From NCBI RefSeq assembly GCF_019704135.1, contig NZ_AP024355.1, forward strand, positions 2,846,001 through 2,910,000: 64,000 nucleotides of DNA. Reading direction: 5' to 3'. How positions within the stretch are numbered: the stretch's first letter is position 1; each line of letters begins with the position of its first letter. This document shows positions 56,194 to 64,000 of the stretch, piece after piece. A model generated the notes under the pieces. The model searched no databases. It was not told where the DNA came from and saw only the letters and a program-made list of their open reading frames with translations. The translations under genes were made by a program, and so were the position numbers. The DNA is from Desulfuromonas versatilis. GTDB lineage: Bacteria > Desulfobacterota > Desulfuromonadia > Desulfuromonadales > NIT-T3.

Positions 56194-57207
56194 ATGGTCG
56201 TCGAACTCATCGGCAAGCGCGATTATCAATTGGCCCGCCAACTGATCGAAGGCAGCGGCCTCACTTTCGAGCAGGACTTCGACAATCTCGTCGGGGTCTT
56301 CGAAGGGGGGCGACTGGTCGCGGTTGCGGCACGCTCCGGGCGCATCCTCAAGATGTTCGCCATCGACCCCGACCACCAGAGCGGCTCGCTGCTCGGGGAA
56401 CTGGTCACCGAGCAGGTACGGCTCGGCACCCTGGCCGGACTCGACACCTTTTTCGTCTTCACCCCGCCGACCAGCGCCCCGTCCTTCCAGGCCCTGAACT
56501 TCACCCCGCTGGTGCGCCACCACGAGGCCTTTCTGCTCGAATACGGCAACGGCCTCGGCCGCTACCTGGAGGACTGCCGTCCCTTGCTGCGCCCGGGGGC
56601 CAACGGGGCGGTGGTGGTCAACTGCAACCCCTTCACCCTGGGGCACCGCTACCTGATTGAGGAAGCGGCCGGGCGGGTCGATACCCTGTATGTCTTCGTG
56701 GTCCGGGAGGACCGCTCGATCTTCCCCTTCGAAACCCGGTTTCGCCTGGTCAGGGAGGGGGTGCGCGACCTGGAAAACGTGGTGGTGCTCGACAGCTCCC
56801 ACTATGCGGTGAGCGGGGTAACCTTCCCTTCCTACTTTCTGAAGGATCCCTCCAGGGCAGCATCGCTGCAGATGGAGATCGACCTCACCCTGTTCGGCCG
56901 GCATCTGGCGCCCTTCTTTCAGGTCGCGAAACGCTTCGTCGGCAGTGAACCCTTCTGCCGGACCACCCGCCTGTACAGCGAGGAGATGTTCCGGGTGCTG
57001 GCCGCCTTCGGCGTCGAGACGGTGCAGCTCGAGCGCCGCGAAGCGGCCGGCGAGGTGATCAGCGCCTACCGGGTGCGCGACGCCATCCGCCGCGAAGCCT
57101 ACGAAACAGTGCGCCGCCTGGTGCCGCCGAGCACCTTGGCCTACCTGCTCTCGGACGAGGCCCGCGAGCTGCGTGAAAAATTGAAAACCCATCACAGGAG
57201 GCATTGA
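56194..57207 (+). CDS. citC: [Citrate (pro-3S)-lyase] ligase
   Basis: Acetylates the prosthetic group on the citrate lyase acyl carrier protein, switching the enzyme on. In 337 residues it has an N-terminal GNAT-like region (LTFEQDFDNLVGVFEGGRLV) and a C-terminal nucleotidyltransferase domain with VNCNPFTLGHRYLIEEAAGR near 148-167 (the HxGH-type motif). The stop overlaps the citD start (TGATG). It begins the operon citC-citD-PPC-citE-citF-citX-citG, all the parts needed to make active citrate lyase. Confidence 0.93.
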   Translation: MVVELIGKRDYQLARQLIEGSGLTFEQDFDNLVGVFEGGRLVAVAARSGRILKMFAIDPDHQSGSLLGELVTEQVRLGTLAGLDTFFVFTPPTSAPSFQALNFTPLVRHHEAFLLEYGNGLGRYLEDCRPLLRPGANGAVVVNCNPFTLGHRYLIEEAAGRVDTLYVFVVREDRSIFPFETRFRLVREGVRDLENVVVLDSSHYAVSGVTFPSYFLKDPSRAASLQMEIDLTLFGRHLAPFFQVAKRFVGSEPFCRTTRLYSEEMFRVLAAFGVETVQLERREAAGEVISAYRVRDAIRREAYETVRRLVPPSTLAYLLSDEARELREKLKTHHRRH

Positions 57208-57470
57208 TGGAAATCAGGAAAAAAGCCCAGGCCGGGACCATGCAGTCCAGCGACCTGATGGTGTTTCTGGAGCCGGCGCAGACCCTGCGCATCGACATCG
57301 AGTCGACGGTGAAAAAACAGTTCGAGCACCTGATCAGGCAGCAAATCGAAACGGTGCTGGAAAAACACGGCGTCAGCGCCGGCCTGGTCCGGGTCACCGA
57401 CCGCGGCGCCCTCGACTACGCCATCGTCGCGCGCCTCGAAACCGCCCTGCAACGGGCCGCGGAGGGTTGA
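57207..57470 (+). CDS. citD: Citrate lyase gamma subunit (acyl carrier protein)
   Basis: An 87-residue carrier of the 2'-(5''-phosphoribosyl)-3'-dephospho-CoA group. Ser14 in GTMQSSDLMVFLEP is the attachment site by alignment with the known GTLESGD motif. AGGAGG lies just upstream of the ATG at 57207; a TTG one codon earlier is not needed. It is followed after 3 bp by the PPC-domain gene rather than by citE, which is the unusual point of this operon. Confidence 0.93.
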   Translation: MEIRKKAQAGTMQSSDLMVFLEPAQTLRIDIESTVKKQFEHLIRQQIETVLEKHGVSAGLVRVTDRGALDYAIVARLETALQRAAEG

Positions 57471-57473
57471 GCC

Positions 57474-57947
57474 ATGGAAGGGTTCTGGTACAAGGAATGG
57501 TCCCAGGGGCGGCGCTTCGTCATCAAGATTTCCCCGGGGGAGCCGCTGCGCAAGCGGCTGCTCGAGTTCGCCGCCAGCGCCGGGGTGAAAAACGCGGTCA
57601 TCGTCTCGGCCGTCGGCTCGGTTAAGAACGTGCGTTTCCGCGGCATCAAGGCCGGCGCCCGGCTGCCGATCACCGAGCCGCGCATGCACCAGCACGAAGC
57701 CGCCGGCCCGCTGGAGCTGCTCGGCCTCGAGGGGAACCTGATCACCGACGAAAAGGGCGAGATCGACAGCCACCTGCACGTGCTGCTCGGCAAGTCCTCG
57801 GGCGAGGTGGTCGGCGGCCACCTGTTCGACGCCGAGGTCTTCGCCACCTGCGAGATCCTGCTCACCGAGATGCTGGTCGAGGGGATCGAGCGCCACCCCT
57901 CCAAAAGCGGCGGGGTATCGACCATCTTCATCGACGAGGAGGCCTGA
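57474..57947 (+). CDS. PPC/DUF296-domain protein inserted in the cit operon
   Basis: A 157-residue single PPC domain protein (DUF296). Seen are FVIKISPGEPLRKRLLEFAA near 15-34, VKNAVIVSAVGSVKNVRFRG near 39-58, and the metal-type His pattern DSHLHVLLGKSSGEVVGGHL near 98-117 with LLTEMLVEG. PPC domains occur in plant AT-hook proteins and as standalone bacterial trimers of unknown function. Tight spacing (3 bp before, 2 bp after) shows that it belongs to the citrate lyase operon. I do not know a role for it there. Confidence 0.82.
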   Translation: MEGFWYKEWSQGRRFVIKISPGEPLRKRLLEFAASAGVKNAVIVSAVGSVKNVRFRGIKAGARLPITEPRMHQHEAAGPLELLGLEGNLITDEKGEIDSHLHVLLGKSSGEVVGGHLFDAEVFATCEILLTEMLVEGIERHPSKSGGVSTIFIDEEA

Positions 57948-57949
57948 CC

Positions 57950-58870
57950 ATGGCCGGATTCCAACTGCGCCGTTCACTGCTTTACGTGCCGGGCAACATG
58001 CCCTCGATGCTGCAGAACATCCCCATCTTCCAGTGCGACGGGGTGATGATCGACCTGGAGGACGCGGTGCCGCTCAGCGAGAAGGACGCCGCCCGCAGCC
58101 TGGTGCGCTCGTTTCTCCAGACCTACACCGAGCGCAACAAGGAAGTGCTGGTGCGCATCAACGCCCTGGACACCAAGTGGGGCCATGACGACCTCAAGGC
58201 GGTGCTGCCGGCGCTGCCCGACGGCATCCGCCTGCCCAAGGCCGACCGCCCCGAGATCGTCGAGACCCTCGACACCCTGCTCACCGAGTTCGAGGAAGAG
58301 CTGGGCCTGGAGATCGGCCGCTTCCGCATCCTGCCCTCCATCGAAAGCGCCGAGGGGGTGATCAACTGCATCAAGACCGCGCGCAGCACCAAGCGCCTGA
58401 TCGGCCTGGCCTTCGGCGCCGAGGACTACACCGCCAGCCTGGAGATCGAGCGCACCAAGCGCGGCGAGGAGCTGTTCGCCGCCCGCACCCGGGTGGTCTG
58501 GGCCTGCAAGGCCGCCGGCATCCAGGCCATCGACACCATCTTCTCCGACGCCGGCGACATGGAGGGGCTGCGCCGCGAGACCGAGCTGATCAAGACCCTG
58601 GGCTTTTCCGGCAAGTCGCTGGTCAACCCGCGGCAGATCGAGGTGATCCACGAGGTCTTCGCTCCCAAGCAGGCCGAGGTCGACTACGCCCTGCAGGTGG
58701 TCGAGGCGATCCAGCGGGCCCGCGAGATGGGCACCGGGGTCATCTCCCTGGGGGGCAAGATGGTCGACGCGCCGGTGGTCAAGCGCGCCGTGCGGGTGCT
58801 CAAGACCGCCCAGGCCCACGGGCTGATCGACATCGAACTTAACGAAGAGGTGATCTATGGTCAGGAATAG
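57950..58870 (+). CDS. citE: Citrate lyase beta subunit
   Basis: Cleaves the citryl thioester to oxaloacetate and acetyl-carrier. The 306 residues fold as a TIM barrel: RRSLLYVPGNMPSMLQNIPI at the start, GVMIDLEDAVPLSEKDAARS (metal-binding Glu-Asp) near 24-43, RILPSIESAEGVINC with the catalytic-side Glu, and GEDYTASLEIERTKRG-like AFGAEDYTASLEI near 158-170. It overlaps citF by 14 bp. Confidence 0.95.
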   Translation: MAGFQLRRSLLYVPGNMPSMLQNIPIFQCDGVMIDLEDAVPLSEKDAARSLVRSFLQTYTERNKEVLVRINALDTKWGHDDLKAVLPALPDGIRLPKADRPEIVETLDTLLTEFEEELGLEIGRFRILPSIESAEGVINCIKTARSTKRLIGLAFGAEDYTASLEIERTKRGEELFAARTRVVWACKAAGIQAIDTIFSDAGDMEGLRRETELIKTLGFSGKSLVNPRQIEVIHEVFAPKQAEVDYALQVVEAIQRAREMGTGVISLGGKMVDAPVVKRAVRVLKTAQAHGLIDIELNEEVIYGQE

Positions 58871-60395
58871 CCTGGGGCGGCTGCTCCCCGAAACCTTCAA
58901 CGGCCGGCCGGTGCTCCCCTACGCCGACCCCTTCTCCCTGCGCCTCGAGCGCGACCACGCCAGCCGCCCCCTGCGCCGGGTCAACCCCGGGCAGAGCAAG
59001 CTGCTCGGCAGCCTGCGCGAGGCCGTCGAGGCCAGCGGCCTCAAAGACGGCATGACCATCGCCACCCACCACCACCTGCGCAACGGCGACGTGCTGCTCG
59101 GCCAGGTGGTGCGCGAGATCGACGCCCTGGGCATCCGCGACATCCGCATCGCCTCGAGCTCGGTGCACCCGGTGCACGCCGAGCTGATCCCCTACATCGA
59201 AAAAGGGGTGATCAGCGCCTTCGAGTGCGGGGTCAACGGCCCCATCGGCGAGCAGGCCTCCAAGGGCGAGCTCAAGTGCCCGATCATTGTGCGCACCCAT
59301 GGCGGGCGGGCCCGCTCGATCATCAGCGGCGAGGTGCAGGTGGATGTCGCCTTCATCGCCGCGCCGACCTGCGACGAGTACGGCAACATGAACGGCGCCT
59401 TCGGCCCTTCGGCCTGCGGCAGCCTCGGCTACGCCCACACCGACGCCCTCTACGCCAAGTGCGTGGTCGCGGTCACCGACAACCTGGTCCCCTACCCGGC
59501 CGCGCCGATCTCCATCCCCCAGACGCTGATCGACTACGTGGTCCCCGTCGAGACCCTGGGCGACCCGAAGAAGATCGTCTCCACCACCACCCGCATCACC
59601 CGCGACCCGGTCGGCCTGCAGATCGCCCATTACGCCGCCCAGGTCATCGAGGCCTCGGGACACCTGAAAGACGGCTTCTCCTTCCAGACCGGCAGCGGCG
59701 GCATCTCGCTGGCGGTGGCCGACAACGTGCGGCGCATGATGCGCGAGCAGAAGGTCAAGGGGAGCTTCGGCTGCGGCGGCATCACCGGCTATTTCGTGGA
59801 CATGCTCGAGGAGGGGCTGTTTCAGGCCCTGTTCGACGTGCAGTGTTTCGACCTCAAGGCGGTGGAATCCATCGGCCGCAACCCGGGGCACATGGAGATC
59901 AGCGCCGACATGTACGCCAACCCCTTCAACGCCGGCGCGGTGGTCAACCGCCTGGACTGCGTCATCCTCGGGGCCACCGAGGTCGACGTGAACTTCAACG
60001 TCAATGTCAACACCGAGTCCACCGGCTACCTGCTGCACAACACCGGCGGCCACTCGGACACCGCCGCCGGCGCCAAGCTGGCGATCATAGTCGCCCCCTC
60101 GATCCGCGGCCGGCTGCCCATAGTGCGCGACGAGCTGACCACCGTCACCACCCCCGGCGAGACCGTGGACGTGGTGGTCACCGAGCGGGGGATCGCGGTC
60201 AATGAGAAACACGTGGAGCTGAAAAGGGAACTGGAGCGGCGCAAGGTGCCGGTCAGGGACATCCGTCAGCTGCAGGAGGAGATCTACAACGTGACCGGCC
60301 GCCCCCGTCCCCTCGAATTCGAGGACGAAGTGGTGGCCCTGATCGAATACCGGGACGGTTCGATAATCGATGCTGTACGAAAAGTTAAGGAATAA
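58857..60395 (+). CDS. citF: Citrate lyase alpha subunit (citrate:acetyl-ACP transferase)
   Basis: Exchanges the acetyl group on CitD for citrate. The 512 residues match the family length. Clear parts are GMTIATHHHLRNGDVLLGQV near 62-81, SGEVQVDVAFIAAPTCDEYG near 162, FSFQTGSGGISLAVADN near 275-291, GCGGITGYFVDMLEEG near 305 and NFNVNVNTESTGYLLHNTGG near 382-401. It starts inside citE and ends inside citX (26-bp overlap), so the operon is tightly coupled. Confidence 0.96.
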   Translation: MVRNSLGRLLPETFNGRPVLPYADPFSLRLERDHASRPLRRVNPGQSKLLGSLREAVEASGLKDGMTIATHHHLRNGDVLLGQVVREIDALGIRDIRIASSSVHPVHAELIPYIEKGVISAFECGVNGPIGEQASKGELKCPIIVRTHGGRARSIISGEVQVDVAFIAAPTCDEYGNMNGAFGPSACGSLGYAHTDALYAKCVVAVTDNLVPYPAAPISIPQTLIDYVVPVETLGDPKKIVSTTTRITRDPVGLQIAHYAAQVIEASGHLKDGFSFQTGSGGISLAVADNVRRMMREQKVKGSFGCGGITGYFVDMLEEGLFQALFDVQCFDLKAVESIGRNPGHMEISADMYANPFNAGAVVNRLDCVILGATEVDVNFNVNVNTESTGYLLHNTGGHSDTAAGAKLAIIVAPSIRGRLPIVRDELTTVTTPGETVDVVVTERGIAVNEKHVELKRELERRKVPVRDIRQLQEEIYNVTGRPRPLEFEDEVVALIEYRDGSIIDAVRKVKE

Positions 60396-60873
60396 ATTGC
60401 TGGCCGCCCGCGACCGCCGCCACCTGCTGCTGCAGCTGGCCCTGCGCCCTGAACGCGCCGCGGTCCTCACCCTGTCGCTGAACATCCCCGGGGCCGAAAA
60501 GCAGCCTGCCGGCAGCAAGGGGCTGTTCCAATGGGCCGAGCGCCGCCTGGGCGAAGCTTTGCCCGGGCTCAAGCTGCTCTACCGCAAGACCGACGGGCTC
60601 GGCCCCTACGCCCTGTTCGCCACGGGACAGCAGGCCCCCGAGGCCAAGCGCCGCTGCATCCAGATCGAGAACGCGGAACCCTTCAGCCGCCTGCTCGACA
60701 TCGATGTCTACGACCCCACGGGGCGGGCCATCGACCGGGCTGCGCTGGGCCAGACCGAGCGCAGCTGCCTGGTCTGCGGCAAGCCGGCGCGCGAATGCAT
60801 CCGCCTCGGCCTTCACCAACCCGAGGAACTGACCCGGAGAGTCCATGAACTTATCGCACCTTTTGCAGGCTGA
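60370..60873 (+). CDS. citX: Apo-citrate lyase phosphoribosyl-dephospho-CoA transferase
   Basis: Transfers the prosthetic group precursor to CitD. The 167 residues include the conserved FSRLLDIDVYDPTGRAIDRA near 102-121 and the Cys pair region RSCLVCGKPARECIRLGLHQ near 135-155. It overlaps citF upstream (26 bp) and citG downstream (29 bp). It stands as a separate gene rather than a CitXG fusion. Confidence 0.93.
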   Translation: MLYEKLRNKLLAARDRRHLLLQLALRPERAAVLTLSLNIPGAEKQPAGSKGLFQWAERRLGEALPGLKLLYRKTDGLGPYALFATGQQAPEAKRRCIQIENAEPFSRLLDIDVYDPTGRAIDRAALGQTERSCLVCGKPARECIRLGLHQPEELTRRVHELIAPFAG

Positions 60874-61723
60874 GGAGCTGGCCGAGGCGCTGGTCGAAGG
60901 ACTGCGCAGGGAGCTCTACCTGACCCCCAAGCCGGGGCTGGTCGACCTGTGGGACAATGGCTCCCACAGGGATCTCGATCTGGAGATGATGGATGCCTCC
61001 ATCGAGCTGATCGAGGAATACCAGCACCGACTGCTCGAGGCGCTCCGCAGGGACGCGCCCCTGAAAACCCTGGTCGCCATCGGCCAGGACGCCGAAGTGG
61101 GCATGTTCAAGCGTTTCGGCACCAATACCCACAAGGGGGCGATCTTCCTCTGCGGATTGCTGGTGGCTGCCCAGGCCCGCAGCGGAGCGCGGGAGCCGGC
61201 GCAGCTCAGCGCCGCCACCGCCGAGCTGGCCGAAGAGTTCTTCGCCCTTGGCCAGGTCCCGCCCAGCCACGGCAAAAAGGTTCGCCAGCGTTTCGGGCGC
61301 GGCGGCATCATCCTCGAGGCGCTGCGCGGCCTGCCCGCCCTGTTCCAGACCGCCCTCCCCGCCTGGCGCGACGGCATCGCCCTGTGCGGCGATCCGGCCG
61401 AAGCCGGCTTCTTCGTCCTCGCCAGGCTCATGCAGCAGGTGGAAGACACCACCGCCCTGCATCGCTGCGGCGAGCTCGGCCTGGCCCGCCTGCGCCAGGA
61501 CGGCCGGTTCCTGGAAGCCGCCCTGAGCTCCGGGCGCAGCGTGCGCCAGCACCTGACCCTGCTCAACGAGGAGTATTGCCAGATGAACCTGACCATGGGC
61601 GGGGTCGCCGACCTGCTCGGGGTCGCCTTCGGCTACCTGGAGTACCGCGGCGAATTAAAAGCGGAGGAACGTGCGCAGAGACTGCCGGGGATGGCACTGC
61701 CCGGCGGCTATGTCTGCCTGTAG
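60845..61723 (+). CDS. citG: Triphosphoribosyl-dephospho-CoA synthase
   Basis: Makes the prosthetic group precursor from ATP and dephospho-CoA. In 292 residues, YLTPKPGLVDLWDNGSHRDL near 26-45 and the FGTNTHKGAIFLCGLLVAA stretch near 91-109 are family signatures, and LARLMQQVEDTTALHRCGEL occurs near 192-211. It is the last cit gene, followed by a terminator at 61875-61910. The operon lacks a visible citrate permease, CitAB sensor or oxaloacetate decarboxylase. Confidence 0.94.
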   Translation: MNLSHLLQAEELAEALVEGLRRELYLTPKPGLVDLWDNGSHRDLDLEMMDASIELIEEYQHRLLEALRRDAPLKTLVAIGQDAEVGMFKRFGTNTHKGAIFLCGLLVAAQARSGAREPAQLSAATAELAEEFFALGQVPPSHGKKVRQRFGRGGIILEALRGLPALFQTALPAWRDGIALCGDPAEAGFFVLARLMQQVEDTTALHRCGELGLARLRQDGRFLEAALSSGRSVRQHLTLLNEEYCQMNLTMGGVADLLGVAFGYLEYRGELKAEERAQRLPGMALPGGYVCL

Positions 61724-61874
61724 AGGGGAAAGCGCCCTAAAGCCTTTTGTTAAGAAAGGGGCTCGTGGCGGATTCAAGCAAGGGGACGCCGGTCTCGGAA
61801 CTTTGGGTTTTCCTGCTGGGGAGCGTTCTGATAATCCTTAGCCGAAGCAGAAGCTTTGTGAAACAAAAGATAGG

Positions 61875-61910
61875 AGCGGCCCTGCCTGTTTTTCGGGTAG
61901 GGCCGCTTTT
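61875..61910 (+). terminator. Intrinsic terminator of the cit operon
   Basis: Stem AGCGGCCCT (61875-61883) / AGGGCCGCT (61899-61907) with a 15-nt loop that can pair partly, followed by TTTT. The remaining part of the gap 61724-62025 becomes AT-rich toward the right; I see no gene in it. Confidence 0.85.
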
Positions 61911-62025
61911 GGCTTATTAAATAGTGAATTATTGAAAATGCATCCCAAAACCTTGATAACTTGGAAGCCTGACCCTCTGTCCCTTTTAAAAAATTATCCC
62001 AGGGGCAAGTCTTGTAAAATAATAA

Positions 62026-63066
62026 TCATTTCAACTTCCTGCGCTTCTGATAGAAGTCGCCCATGTCGTCATATATGGGCTCGAGATTGATTTGATAAAA
62101 TCCCAGTCCGCCTTTTCTCAGGCCAATGTCGAATACATGGTCTGTTGGAAAGGATTCCCAGTAACCATAATCGTTCCTGATCTCAAGTTCTGGTGGGCCG
62201 ACATTCACAGGCGACAGGATATTGTCGCCGGCGTAAATGTACCGGTAATACTGGAGACCTACCTTGTCCGTCAGTTGGTTGACTCTTAACAGCCCGGGAT
62301 AAAGCGCCAATGAGGCGGAGATACCGATCAACATGGCAAGCGTAACGGCTTCTGGGGTCGGAACCCTGCCAAGCATCAGCAACAGAAAACTCGCCATGAG
62401 CAGGCAGAAACCTCCTGCGGCCATGTAGAGAAAGGCTGGCCGCCCAGCATAGCCCTCGGAAATAAACGCTCCGTCGGTAAATGCGTAAAGAGCAAGAAGT
62501 GCCATCGTGGCCATGGCCATGATGGCCGCCTTATCCTTACCCAAATCGAACAATGGTACATCATCGGGGGTGGTCTTTTTTCCGACCGTTTCTGCCAGAT
62601 ATGTATGCAATCGAAATTGATCCACTTTGGGCGAGATCAGGATCTTATGGGTAACGCCGGACTTGTCCAAGATTTCAAGTGCGCAGCGTCCTTTGGGGTC
62701 GCTCCCATCTGTGACAATGCTGAAGTGTTCTATGTCCTCCAACTTGATCTGCAAGCGGTCTTGGTCATCATCCTTGGTGTTGCCGGCGGAAAAGACATTA
62801 ATGGTATTTCCGGTTATTGCAACGGAGCGCCATTTATATCTGGCCGTCAGAATGTAGATGGCAACAATGACAACAGCGGTGGCGACCCCTGCAGCGCCCT
62901 CAACCACCTTGTCCTGGTCAAAAATTCCGGCGGCAAAAGCAATCAGGAGCCCAAGGGTTGCAACAAGAGCCGTCTCCCTCAATGATAGGGCTTTCAGTTT
63001 GAAGCCGGGCTCTATCCAGCGGAATTCAGATTTATAGGTATAGGGATTGGCGTATCTACGGCTCAT
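62026..63066 (-). CDS. Orphan multi-pass membrane protein
   Basis: I do not recognise this 346-residue protein. It has about six membrane segments: two near residues 33-75 (LVATLGLLIAFAAGIF, AGVATAVVIVAIYILTARY), then a soluble PH-like region at about 80-165 (WRSVAITGNTINVFSAGN, RCALEILDKSGVTHKILIS), then four segments at about 180-270. The soluble C-terminus includes YYRYIYAGDNILSPVNVGPP. The start at 63066 (MSRRYANPYTYKSEFRWIEP) is preferred. Base composition is visibly lower in GC than the rest of the window, so the gene was probably gained by transfer. Confidence 0.65.
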   Translation of the reverse strand: MSRRYANPYTYKSEFRWIEPGFKLKALSLRETALVATLGLLIAFAAGIFDQDKVVEGAAGVATAVVIVAIYILTARYKWRSVAITGNTINVFSAGNTKDDDQDRLQIKLEDIEHFSIVTDGSDPKGRCALEILDKSGVTHKILISPKVDQFRLHTYLAETVGKKTTPDDVPLFDLGKDKAAIMAMATMALLALYAFTDGAFISEGYAGRPAFLYMAAGGFCLLMASFLLLMLGRVPTPEAVTLAMLIGISASLALYPGLLRVNQLTDKVGLQYYRYIYAGDNILSPVNVGPPELEIRNDYGYWESFPTDHVFDIGLRKGGLGFYQINLEPIYDDMGDFYQKRRKLK

Positions 63067-63102
63067 CTTCGGCACTCCAGACAAAAAAGCCACCCATCGC
63101 GA

Positions 63103-63126
63103 GCTAAGAGGGTCGCTAAGAGGGTC
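63103..63126. repeat. Tandem 12-mer at the transposase stop
   Basis: GCTAAGAGGGTC occurs twice in tandem (63103-63114, 63115-63126). The last bases overlap the transposase stop codon. A duplication of this sort could be a trace of insertion or slippage. Confidence 0.7.
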
Positions 63127-63979
63127 AAGTCTTTACTCTTGCATTTCCGATGATCCGGCTCACTGCCGAATAGTGCAGGCCAAGCCGGTCGGCGACCTCC
63201 TTTTGGCTGTACCCCCACTTTTCCACGGCTTCGACAATCTTTCCGTTTCGTTCATCGCGGCCCTGAACGGCCGAGAAAAACTCATCAAGTTCCGGCCGCC
63301 CGGCAACTCGTTGGAACCTGGGAATCTCGCCGATCTCTGATTTGTCTTCGAGAAATGGTTGGAGCATCTCGAAAAAGCTCTCACTGCCGAGTGCGACCTG
63401 CCCCCTCACCTTTTCGAAAGGACTGCCGGCCTTCATTCCGTCCCGGACGAAGGATTGGAACCGGCTGACAGCCGTTTGCCTCTCCTGCCCGAAATTTGCG
63501 AGCACCCAGTCGACGCTGAGGCATGGGTGAACCTCACCCATTCTGCAGGTTCCCCTATAGCTGCTCCAAAGCCAGTCCTCCGGCGCCTTCGTAGCGCCGG
63601 CCCGCACCGGGTTGAGAGCGACGTACCGAATAACCTCCAGCAGATGTCTTTCCTTCTCGATGAGAATGGCCCTGTAGCGCCCCTGGAAGAGGTGCCCGCT
63701 CTTGCCGTGCCGGCGGTTGAAGGCCTGGGTGTAGACGCCCCCCACCTGCCGCATCCCCTTGGAGAGATTGCCGTCAGGGGTTTCGATGACAAGGTGGAAG
63801 TGATTGTTCATGAGGCAGTAGGCATGGCAGAGCCAGTTGTAACGCCGGGCGGTATGGGCAAGGATGCCAAGGAACCGCTCCCGATCCCCATCATCGAGGA
63901 AGGTGTCCTGGCGATGGTTGCCACGGGAGGTGACGTGATAGAGGGCACCGGGAAATTCGATGCGCAGCGGGCGGGCCAT
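63125..63979 (-). CDS. REP-associated tyrosine transposase (RAYT, Y1/IS200-like)
   Basis: A 284-residue single-strand Y1 transposase. The start MARPLRIEFPGALYHVTSRG is typical of RAYT proteins. The HUH metal site is CLMNNHFHLVIETPDGNLSK near 56-75 (His-x-His), and the catalytic Tyr probably lies in VGGVYTQAFNRRHGKSGHLF near 79-98. The C-terminal part (GYSQKEVADRLGLHYSAVSR) is a helix-turn-helix. It is not flanked by IS ends that I can see; such genes are domesticated and act on palindromic REP sequences. GGAGGAG precedes the ATG. It is intact. Confidence 0.9.
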   Translation of the reverse strand: MARPLRIEFPGALYHVTSRGNHRQDTFLDDGDRERFLGILAHTARRYNWLCHAYCLMNNHFHLVIETPDGNLSKGMRQVGGVYTQAFNRRHGKSGHLFQGRYRAILIEKERHLLEVIRYVALNPVRAGATKAPEDWLWSSYRGTCRMGEVHPCLSVDWVLANFGQERQTAVSRFQSFVRDGMKAGSPFEKVRGQVALGSESFFEMLQPFLEDKSEIGEIPRFQRVAGRPELDEFFSAVQGRDERNGKIVEAVEKWGYSQKEVADRLGLHYSAVSRIIGNARVKT

Positions 63980-64000
63980 TTCTCCTCCTATCCCCAGTAA

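Overview
The window is a GC-rich chromosomal segment, densely packed and mostly read from the minus strand. Its gene content fits a Gram-negative anaerobe of the Desulfuromonadia (Geobacter/Desulfuromonas/Pelobacter relatives). The pointers are the gene order kdsB | pyrG-kdsA-kdsD-kdsC-lptC-lptA-lptB-rpoN-hpf-ptsN-hprK-rapZ-PTS, a SahR-like ArsR/methyltransferase regulator beside ahcY, a ferredoxin-type sulfite reductase, and FeoB with a DtxR-FeoA protein. The taxonomic placement is inference; no rRNA or tRNA gene is present to test it.

Layout. 0-3.4 kb: rpsB-tsf-pyrH-frr and the start of a ferredoxin gene, behind a good sigma-70 promoter. 3.5-5.8 kb: lptF-lptG (LPS export permease) on the plus strand, then a secreted IPT/TIG protein. 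6.8-12.8 kb: methyl-cycle genes (ahcY with its probable regulator, metK), a lipoprotein, a thioesterase and a glycosyltransferase. 12.9-28.8 kb: one long minus-strand run holding a complete mannose-type PTS (IIA, IIB, IIC, IID, HPr, EI), HPr kinase, RapZ, PtsN, HPF, sigma-54, LptBAC, the Kdo pathway (KdsA, B, C, D) and CTP synthase. Together with LptF/G this gives the lipid A-Kdo supply and export line and a phosphorylation-based regulatory system.

28.9-36.3 kb: an assimilatory sulfate operon (unknown protein, DASS permease, CysH, CysD, CysN-CysC fusion, sulfite reductase), interrupted by two unusual repeats. 36.6-37.9 kb: an ammonium transporter behind a clear sigma-54 promoter. 38.0-43.0 kb: a little-described gene set: zinc-ribbon membrane proteins, a MacB/LolD-like ABC transporter, a DUF2318 protein, an HMA-SurA-like fusion and a DUF5714 protein. 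43.2-46.8 kb: ferrous iron uptake (dtxR-feoA, a Cys-rich small protein, feoB, fur) with a Fur box. 46.9-53.1 kb: CcdA/TlpA thiol redox genes, a zincin, a thioesterase, HtrA and an NtrC-type two-component system. A tandem heptamer array forms the junction between the regulator and htrA.

53.3-61.7 kb, plus strand: an AEC permease, a glycosyltransferase, a PrmA-like methyltransferase, then a complete citrate lyase operon (citC, D, E, F, X, G) with a PPC/DUF296 protein inserted between citD and citE. 62.0-64.0 kb: a lower-GC end with an orphan membrane protein and a REP-associated (RAYT/Y1) transposase.

No CRISPR array, prophage, rRNA or tRNA gene was seen. The best candidates for undescribed biology are the 38-43 kb metal-linked transporter locus and the heptamer array at the htrA start.
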